This document shows, piece after piece, positions 56,190 through 64,000 of a DNA stretch of 64,000 nucleotides. Under the pieces are notes generated by a model that was not told the origin of the DNA, did not search any database, and was given only the letters and a program-made list of their open reading frames with translations. The DNA comes from Platerodrilus igneus (Eukaryota > Arthropoda > Insecta > Coleoptera > Lycidae): NCBI GenBank assembly GCA_036346225.1, contig JARFIW010000942.1, positions 2,811,001 through 2,875,000 of the forward strand. Reading direction: 5' to 3'. The position numbers and the translations under genes were made by a program. Position 1 is the first letter of the stretch; every line of letters begins with the position of its first letter.

Positions 56190-59100
56190 AGCAACAAAAA
56201 ATCAAACGCAACACTAAAAACAACAGCTCTAAATCATTGTATCATGTCCACCGGAGAAAGCTATAATAATTACAGTCAAAGATTAGACTCTTTACGCAAG
56301 AAAAGTACAGTTTTTAACACTGCAAGTACTTACCACACAGTGTCTGCACGAAAATTTTATAAAATAACGAAAACTGCAACGAACATTCTCAGTCGTCCGC
56401 AGAAAAGAAAAATAAATGTTAATTCCTTTGATAGCACGAATTCACATCCATGCCGGCGTTATCAAACACATGCGTGATTAGCAATTCAAAACAAGCTTTG
56501 TCGGTTAAGTAGGATTCATTATTTCAACGAGTTTTAGATTGAAACAATAGAGAAAGTAATTACACACTATCCTAAAGTGTAGCAAGTTCACGGATACTTA
56601 AAACATGGTATTGACTATTTAATTTATAAAATAAACTTTTCGTTTCGAAGTAAATAGGTTTAAAATGAAAATTATTTGGAAGCGAACTTTTGTGAACATG
56701 TAAAATATACAGGATGTTGTTGGTGGATTTAAGCAGAATCTAAGTAAAATAATAATGAAATACCAAAAAAGGGACTATCGTAAAGTAAACGTAACAACTT
56801 TTACCATTTTTTATCCGCGTTTCACTAAACATTATCCAAATGAGACCCTGCCTTATTAAAGGAGATCGGATCTTTTTAATTTTTCACCGATGAACTAACG
56901 GTTCCGCGATAATTCGTAACACTAACTTATAGTTTGTACTTTGACAAACGCGACTACTGTCAACATTCGAAAAATCAGATCAAGGAGTCCTCAGGAGAAC
57001 AGGTCGTAGCAATGAACGACGCGTAAAGAGAGTTGCCTAACTTTTCGCATAAAATTACATAAAGTGTAACATCTCAATAACGCAGTGTATGATAAGCAAA
57101 GCAGAAATTTTAATGAATCGAAATTGTTAATAAATTCTCAAATAACTGTAAAAAGAAATAAATGTAAGATTTAATTGATTGAGAACAAAAATATTCATGT
57201 TCAGGTACGGTACCTAACAGACCAATTAAAGAAGTGATAATTAAAGTACCTATGTTGTCAATAACGTAATAATGCAATTTTCTTAATACTATTTTTTTTC
57301 TGGGAATAGAATTCAGAAGCTTGTTAATGCACAAATAAATATCAGCATGAAAATCTCAGTTTAAACGCACCTGCGCAACCCATTTTGTGTAAAAATATAT
57401 AATGTCTAAATCCCACGTATTCATGAAAAGTTTACTTTTCTCATGAACAAGAGACTCTCCAGAGAACAAAGTAGCGTAATTCTAATTGGTACAAGAGGAA
57501 CTAAAATCCATATTTGAACGGATTTGTTTTCAGTTTTCTGAAAAGAGCTTGTTAAAGCTTGCCTCAAGCTATACCTGATTATGCTTTATGTTGCTAGCTT
57601 ATTGTCAGCAAACTAACCACGCAGATTCAAATTTTCTCAATTTCACGTTGTTCTACAGTTACTAATTGGCATCTTTTTCAAAAGAATAAATTTGGTGCAT
57701 TTGATAGAAATTTGGGTGAGCAAAAGGGATTCTGGAGGAGCGTAAAAGTTTCCTCAATTATCGATGTTCATCGGTAAAACAGATGTTGATTGAAGTTTGT
57801 TGGATTGATTTGGGGAAAAGTTTTCCAAAGTAGTCTAATAATGGCTAATTAATTCTTTCTGTCAGTAATTAATTATACGGTTTCAATTTTCCTTTACAAA
57901 TAAATATTTCCCCAGCTAATTAAATTAAACAGAGATTCAACTGGGGGTTTTTTAATTAACCTAAATAAATAAAATTATAATGCTTGCAAACTTGTTTTAT
58001 AATAATACCGCTTAACTTGACCCTAAATATCAAGCCCTACTCGTTTCACAAATTTAAATGTTACAGTTTTATTACCATCGGTATGCTCCGGTTACTTGCG
58101 GTTTCAAATGCAGCCAAGTGAAAAATCCCATTGTTGGTTTTAAATATGTCCGTTTCAAATTCAAATGCGTTGAAATTTAATATGACAATTAGAGCAATTT
58201 TATGTCTGCAACCAGAAAAGCAGAAACCTTGGGAATCCGACCAGTCCAATGTAGATTAAGTTTTCAACCCTTTTAATTCAGATGTGAAAACTGGCTCAAC
58301 TTATATTAAGGCTATTATAAAATAGGTTTATTTACAGCTTTTGCCTCTGTTATGCTTTAGACATTAAAGCGAGGTGACGTTGATGGCAGTTAAAAGTAAA
58401 ACGTTTTCTGCTTACATAGATTTTCTCTTACCGGTGGATGAGTATCTCCTACTTTTAGTGACAGATGAATAAACTAACGCTATCGAATTAAAAGTTCCTT
58501 TCAAACTTGAAACCATGATATTTAGTTAAGAAAGGGCATTTACAGAAACAAAATTTTTGCAGAGGCCAACTATCTAGAGATAGGGCAGAATTGGAAAGTC
58601 TTGATTTAAAATATTACAAAAGTTTATCAAAATGTAGAATTACAACGATTTAAAAAATAGTGCATCTCCTGTGAACCATAGACCCTTGACAAGGTAGAGG
58701 TGGAACCGTATCTGAAGAGTATCTGCCAAGAGATCAGACTTGAAAGAGCGCTACACCCTTTCAGTAGCTACAAGCGCGACAGTCTCAATAATTGACTCAC
58801 TTGACTTTGTAATATTACTTTAACAGGGTGTTACGTTTATTTTTCAACATAAATTAAACACCGTTTTTTCCCCTGGTCATTACCCGCTTGAATAAATTCC
58901 ATTTTATTCTTAAATTCTCCAACAATACCCTATATAGTGTACCTGTTCAAAATAAGCCCGTTTTAACATAATTTTAACTCAAATCCATTTTGCTTTCAAA
59001 ACGAAAATTTATTCCATAAATTAAATAGTCAATACCTTGTTTTGGTATCCGTTAATTTGTTAAACATTCCGATAACATATAATAGCTTTTTCTTGTGTTT

Positions 59101-59570
59101 CCCATCTAAAGACTTGTAAAATAATGGATCTTACTATTATTTGATAGCGTGTTTTCTAGTTTGCTGATCACGCGAGAATTGCAGTTCGAACGCGTGTTAT
59201 TTAAACCAATTTTTAATTTGATTTTGCAGTTTGTGCGTTGAAATATTTTCTACATTACTCGTCCCAGTACTTTAAGAGCGATGCACGTTTTTTTGTTCGA
59301 CAAGTAGGAGGTATCTTGCGTGTATCGGTGAGTTTTTCCGCGTTTACCCACACTAATCAAATTCTCTTTTTAGCTCTTAGCTGGAGACCAAATTGGTTCT
59401 TTCTATATGTAGGCCCAACTGTTCTTTGCCACAGATCAACTGCCGTTGCCTGTAGATCGCTAGTGCCGTTATGGTAACAAGGTAAATAGATCCCAACGAT
59501 CGTGGCGATGCGGTGCTGATTCACTCCCGAGGGCGTGCAAGCTAAGTATCCCGACACATACAAATATACA
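56190..59570. other. No feature recognised
   Basis: AT-rich spacer. A weak minus-strand frame at 59357-59563 (IVGIYLPCYHNG) recalls a non-LTR endonuclease phrase but is too short to call. Confidence 0.35.
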
Positions 59571-59576
59571 ACTTGT

Positions 59577-59828
59577 TTTCTTTTGTGTTACAAATGTTTG
59601 ACACAAGTTACCACACGCTTATTCTTTTCTACAGATTAGTGTGTTTTACAAACGGTATTATGTACAATTTACAAGAATGTTTGACAAAAGCTCTCACACG
59701 TTAATTCTTTTCTACTGATTAGTTTATTTTACAAAAGGTATTATGTGCAATTGTAAAAACGCTTGACAAAAGCTCTCACATGTTTATTTTCTACTGATTA
59801 GTTTTATTTTATGTAAAATACGAGATGC
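59577..59828 (+). repeat. 82-83-bp tandem repeat, about three units
   Basis: TGTTTGACA(C/A)AAG, then ATTCTTTTCTAC and GATTAGT, recur at 59595, 59678 and 59760. Non-coding. It lies just outside the hAT element. Confidence 0.8.
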
Positions 59829-59969
59829 GCACTTCGTATCTAAAGTTACTAAATTGTTCGTATCACATAATTGTTTACTTTGAAATAGTAACGCTTAATT
59901 TATTTCTTTGGCTTGTTTGTACAGAACCCTTTATTTATTTTTATTGTTAATAGGTAATTAGTGATGGAT

Positions 59970-60142
59970 TCGAACCGAACCGAACCGAACCGAACCGAAC
60001 CGAACCTTGCCCTAGGTTCGGTTCGGTTCGGTTCGAAAACTTTTTAGTCCGGTTCGGTTCGAGGTTCGGTTCGAAAAAATATATTCCGGTTTGGTTCGGT
60101 TCGAAAAAAACGAACCAAACCTCGAACCGAACCGAATCGGTT
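59970..60142. repeat. GAACC/GGTTC palindromic array, left
   Basis: (CGAAC)n runs face (GGTTC)n runs several times, able to form hairpins, with A/T spacers. It causes a repetitive minus-strand frame of Glu/Pro/Asn/Arg/Thr that is not a gene. Confidence 0.9.
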
Positions 60143-61389
60143 TGACACTTTGATATTTTAAACAACTAGTACGTTCAACTACAACAATTTAAATGTTTAA
60201 TGTAGTTTTTATATTTAGTAACTGCTATTTTCAAATAAACCCAACATTAATATGTTTTAGATTTTAGTAGCATAAATCATATTAATACTATTTGTCCAGG
60301 TTTGATTTTTCAATACGTACTCTCTTTAACAAAGCGTAATTACAATTAGGTTAATAGTGAAAACCACCTCTAAAATTTAGCATGTGTTAATAATTGATTA
60401 ATTTTACTAATGTCATTTTACCGTGAGAGAACGATATCACACGATCTTTGCGATTACTTTTATTTTAGTTTTAGTTAGTATAAAAAAAGTATCAAGACAA
60501 TAAATAAGGTGTTGCTGATTTCTTATACAGTACAAACAAAAAGAATCGTAAATCTACCTCAAACAGTGTTTACGTTTTTCATAATAAAATATAACAGTAT
60601 TTATGGCACGGACATTATGTCTGCTTATTATTTGCATTATAGTGTGTTATTTTATGTCGGCATTGATTGAAAAGTTTATGCTCCTATGAGTCATAAACTT
60701 CAACCCTTGGTCGTGAGAGAAAGTTTGTGGTCATTCTTTTGGAGTATCGGCTACTTCTAAGGACGTTGGTAATGGCCACAATAAATAAACCGTAAATATT
60801 ATCGTACCATGCGTTTTGTAAAATCATTTGTTGAGTGATTATGTACAAAAAAAAGGAGATTAGTTTTTGCTACAAGGTCACATTTTTTAATACTAATAGA
60901 GAGCTGGTTTTCATATAAAAGTAAAAAATTCAAAATGATGGATTAGTAATACATACTTAATTAAAAATTAAATTGTTTCGTTTATTCTGAAAACTTCTGT
61001 AGTCTCTAGATCGTGACCTCACCTTGTATATGTTTAAGATGGTTTTCAACACGACTTCTGTTCATTAAATAAAATAAACTTGTTTTTAAAACCAAATTTT
61101 CAAAATCATTTCGAGTTTCTCCAATATATAATACTAGTTATAAACAAACAACAATTTGAAATAAGGAGCATTAAACAAATCGAACTAATCTAGAATTTCT
61201 TGATCTACAAACGTGGCTCGATGACAAAATTTATTAGATATGTATCACTAATACCTATTCCATTATTTACCTATTGCCTTAAAACTCGATGACCATGTAC
61301 ATTAGAAAGTCGTTCTAATTCTTATATGCTTGCTACTAGAGATTTTTAAAATATGCATTTGTGAGAAATTAAGATTGACATGTTTTTCA

Positions 61390-62225
61390 TCATCATCATT
61401 GGGTGTTCAGTCTTGAAACTGGTTAGACGCGTACCATCATTGTTTCCTATTCTGAACTAACCTTCAGATTTCTCCGAAAATTTGCACAGTCTGCATCTAT
61501 CACTATCTGATCTAGGTCTACATCCACCTCTTTTTTCCTATCTCTGTTTGTCATATATCCCATACTATTCCCCAAAAATGTCTTAGAACGTATTCTGCCC
61601 TTCTATTTCTCATATTTTTTCCCCAAAGATATCCTTGTTCCCTTACTGTTTCTATAACCTATTTGTTATAACCTTTGTCTGTCCATCCTTAAACATCTGA
61701 AGCACGGCATTTCAAAGGCCGCTACTGTTCTTCTGTCTGCTTTTCAGACTGCTCGTATTTCGTAGGCATACTGTCTGTGCTGTGCTCCACACATACGCTT
61801 TCAACAACCTTTTGTTCTATGTTTGTTGTCTTTCACCATAGGCGCCGTTCTTTCTTTTAGATGCAGTTTGGTCACCTTCTATTGTTTTACAATTATATAC
61901 CCTATTTCTCCGACATTCAGTGGTTGCGAAGGGAGGGTAAGCAGCCTGTGGCTGCCAAGTTCCCCCAGCACTTGAACATTTACTGATTTAATATTTTTTC
62001 CAATATATCTTTTTGCACAGTCAACATTAGTTGCAGATATTTCACAACAAACAACTAGTTGTTTATAATAATCATCAGATTCATCTGCGCTTATTTTTTC
62101 GTCATTGGGTTTCCCGTCTCAAAACTGGTTGGACATGTACCTGCACTTATTTCTTTTCTAAACTAACCTACATAGTTCCCTGAAATTCTCACACAGCAAT
62201 ACAAGCTCGGTTCCCCTTATATGTT
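61390..62225 (-). mobile_element. Non-LTR composite 3' end, inverted copy
   Basis: The minus strand matches 40912-41740 throughout: GGGGAACC, the first tail, the 215-bp block with GGCAGCCACAGGCTGC, the ORF C-terminus and the final tail ending CCAATGATGATGATG at 61390. Inserted inside the hAT-type element. Confidence 0.8.
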
Positions 62226-62267
62226 TTTAGTGAAAATTAAATTTTTAAACTAAATTTTTATTTAAAA

Positions 62268-62420
62268 AACCGAACCTTTCGAACCGAACCGGACCGAACC
62301 TTGAGCTAGGTTCGGTTCGGTTCGAAAAATTTGCCGGTTCGGTTCGAGGTTCGGTTCGAAAATAAAATATCCGGTTCGGTTCGGTTCGAAAAACCGAACC
62401 TCGAACCTGTTCGGTTCGTG
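62268..62420. repeat. GAACC/GGTTC palindromic array, right
   Basis: Same build as the left array, including CTAGGTTCGGTTCGGTTCG and CGAGGTTCGGTTCG. Together they form the subterminal regions of the hAT-type element. Confidence 0.9.
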
Positions 62421-62739
62421 TCCATCCCTATAGGTAATCGTGGGCGACGTGATTTTTTTTTTTTTTTGGGTATGCTGGCGAATTCCCCCACTCTCCGCGT
62501 TTGGTAGTTAGCCTAGTATTTACGTTTCTTCCGGCTACGTCTAGGTACGTAGCAAGGGTGTCGCCTTGCTGGTACTGTTGCACGACCGAATGCAAGAGAA
62601 ACCACAGTCGTTAAGTTTTCTCGGAAGCAAGAAGCGCAATCTGTATGGCATCCTCCCGCATAAAATATCCCGAAAGTAAAATTGTCCCCCACTCGGATCT
62701 CCGGGCGAGAACTACTCAAAAGGAAGTAATCGTAAAGGA

Positions 62740-63485
62740 ATAATCAACATAACGTTCTACGAGTCGGAGCGTGAAATGTCAGAAGTTTGAAGTGTATTGG
62801 TAGGTTAGTAAACTTGAAAAGTAAAATGGATAGACTAAAGTTGGATTTAGTTGGGATTAGTGAATACGCTGGAGAGAAGAGCACGATTCTCTCCAAAAAC
62901 ACGGGACTTTCGGGCGTAGGTTCAACAAAGAACAGGAAAATAGGACAGATGGTAAGCTATTATAAACAACATAACGAAAGAATTGTCGTAGTTGAGATAG
63001 AAACAAAGTCATAACCCACAACAATAGTACAGGTCTATACGCCTTCCATCAAAGCAACGATGTAGCGATTCAACCAGTACACGAAGAGATGCCGTATATT
63101 AAGGAGTTGAAAATTTGTTTGTAATGAGAGACTGGAATGCAGTCGTAGGAAGAGGAGAAGGTAAAGCAGTAGGGGAACATGGTCTGGGTACAAGGAGAAA
63201 ATGGAAAAGCCGATTGGTAGAATTTTGTATAAAACACAATCTGGTCCTTAGCAACGCTTGGTTTAAGAAACACAAATGAAAGTTGTATACGTGGATGAAG
63301 TCTGGAGATATTGGTAGGTACCAGAAGTATAGGGGTTTCAGGAATAAAATCAATAGGAAGTGCCAGTTTGCAAAGGAAGAATGGTTGCAAGAGAAATCTA
63401 TATGGTTGATCAAAGAAACGTTTGGTGAGGAAAAAAAACAGTTGTACAAATGGGAGGCCTCTTACAGACAAAGAACAAAATGCTG
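62740..63485 (+). pseudogene. Non-LTR endonuclease relic, frameshifted
   Basis: NLKSKMDRLKLDLVGISEYA and VVVEIETKS, then in other frames VMRDWNAVVGRGEGKAVGEH, GLGTRRKWKSRLVEFC, IKHNLVLSNAWFKKHK and LYTWMKSGDIGRYQ, the order of the endonuclease in these elements (RDWNAVVG carries the catalytic Asp-Trp-Asn). A deletion then joins it to the linker before RT, FRNKINRKCQFAKEEWLQEK. Multiple frameshifts. Frames on the opposite strand are shadows. Confidence 0.75.
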
Positions 63486-63536
63486 ATAGATGGGGAAACA
63501 CATTGAAGGACTTAATTAGTGGGATGACATTGATCC

Positions 63537-63598
63537 TGGAACAGCACCGCTATCGCAGCACCGCAGCACCGCAAATCCGCACCGCATCGCCGCCAAGA
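63537..63598. repeat. GCAGCACCGC-type short repeat
   Basis: GC-rich direct repeats (GCAGCACCGCAGCACCGC), strongly different in composition from the flanks. Confidence 0.75.
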
Positions 63599-63619
63599 TA
63601 AAAGTTTTGTTTGAATAAA

Positions 63620-63830
63620 CATTTGTAGCTTGGGGGATATTTTTTAAATTAAGGTTTTCTTCGACTAGCAATTTTTTCGAATCTGAAAGAGTTTTTTAAA
63701 CAAAAGTGTTCTTCTACTAGCCTTTAGCTTGAGGGATATTTTTTAAGATAAATATATCGTGTGATCTATCAAAATAGTCTAGAATTTTCAGTTACCCGAA
63801 TCTGAAAGAGGTTTTTGAACCGAACCTAAC
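63620..63830. repeat. Short dispersed repeat, two units
   Basis: AGCTTG(G/A)GGGATATTTTTTA at 63628 and 63726, and GAATCTGAAAGAG at two places, mark two units of about 98 bp. GTTTTCTTCGACTAGC links it, inverted, to 3220-3440. Confidence 0.6.
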
Positions 63831-64000
63831 CCCTAATCACCACCGAATTTCTGAAATTTTACCAAAAGCTATTGTTAGGGATATTTTTAATATAAAGCCG
63901 CTGTGAAAAGTGTTGATTAACATTGGTTTTTCCTCAGTTTCTCAATTCTCATGGAATTTTTCAAATCGGAACGTCCCTTACTGATTTAGAAATTAACCCT

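Larger units (their letters stand above)
59959..62430. mobile_element. Non-autonomous hAT-type element, 8-bp duplication
   Basis: Flanked by a perfect 8-bp duplication TAGGTAAT (59951-59958 and 62431-62438). Terminal repeats TAGTGATGG... and complement TAGGGATGG... are hAT-like. Both ends carry palindromic arrays of GAACC/GGTTC. No transposase is visible in the 2.47 kb. A non-LTR composite (61390-62225) is inserted inside. Confidence 0.85.

Noticed and set aside
59947..60165. Repetitive Asn/Arg/Thr/Glu/Pro frame on the minus strand
   Set aside because: Translation of the GAACC/GGTTC palindromic array in a hAT-type element; the same happens at 62306-62491.
63070..63501. Long minus-strand frames
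   Set aside because: Shadows of the plus-strand endonuclease relic, whose motifs are clear.
1..64000. CRISPR array or bacterial-type operon
   Set aside because: No regularly spaced identical repeats with unique spacers and no bacterial genes; tandem repeats found are satellites or transposon parts.

Overview
This window is AT-rich eukaryotic nuclear DNA from an arthropod, most likely an insect. The evidence is the set of transposon families: Polinton-type integrase, LTR elements primed by tRNA-Lys, BEL/Pao, RNase H-bearing and endonuclease-type non-LTR elements, Tc1/mariner with a DUF4817-like N-terminus, ZMYM-like hAT elements and a tRNA-derived SINE. There are long untranslated stretches, microsatellites and splice-like signals, and no bacterial operons. 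Almost every readable protein segment is a decayed or nested transposable element, and no intact known host gene was recognised.

Layout. 1-1.8 kb: end of a Polinton/Maverick relic (frameshifted integrase and a second small protein). 3.2-7.6 kb: non-LTR fragments in both orientations, a fold-back element and an RNase H relic. 7.6-14.6 kb: the stretch poorest in transposons, with a possible signal-peptide exon behind CCAAT/TATA boxes (+) and a phase-compatible set of splice-bounded exons (-). 15.7-23.5 kb: a structurally complete, young LTR element with two 1.9-kb LTRs, a tRNA-Lys primer site, one gag gene and no pol. 24.4-27.0 kb: a gypsy-type relic with a repeated primer-site-like leader. 27.1-29.6 kb: non-LTR tails, minisatellites, an LTR fragment and an endonuclease relic carrying a SINE. 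29.9-32.2 kb: a Tc1/mariner element with about 0.5-kb inverted repeats and TA duplications.

34.4-44.2 kb: a BEL/Pao element whose LTRs lie 9.8 kb apart because a SINE, a chain of non-LTR 3' ends and a 1.1-kb palindromic TA-flanked element were inserted. 46.0-48.6 kb: a hAT relic split by an LTR-type insertion with a 4-bp target duplication. 49.5-50.4 kb: RNase H-bearing non-LTR relic. 50.7 kb: a perfect 29-bp hairpin. 52.4-56.2 kb: a minus-strand LTR-element relic with gag in an odd domain order and repetitive coding sequence. 60.0-62.4 kb: a hAT-type element with a perfect 8-bp target duplication and GAACC/GGTTC palindromic ends, itself carrying a non-LTR composite. 62.7-63.5 kb: another endonuclease relic.

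The relative order of some events can be read from the nesting. The SINE postdates both the BEL/Pao element and one non-LTR copy, the LTR insertion postdates the ZMYM-like hAT, and the non-LTR composite postdates the GAACC hAT. The most unusual items are the pol-less long-LTR element, the primer-site-like tandem repeats, the LTR insertion that keeps a primer site next to its own end, the recurrent composite non-LTR 3' end, and the candidate host exons.
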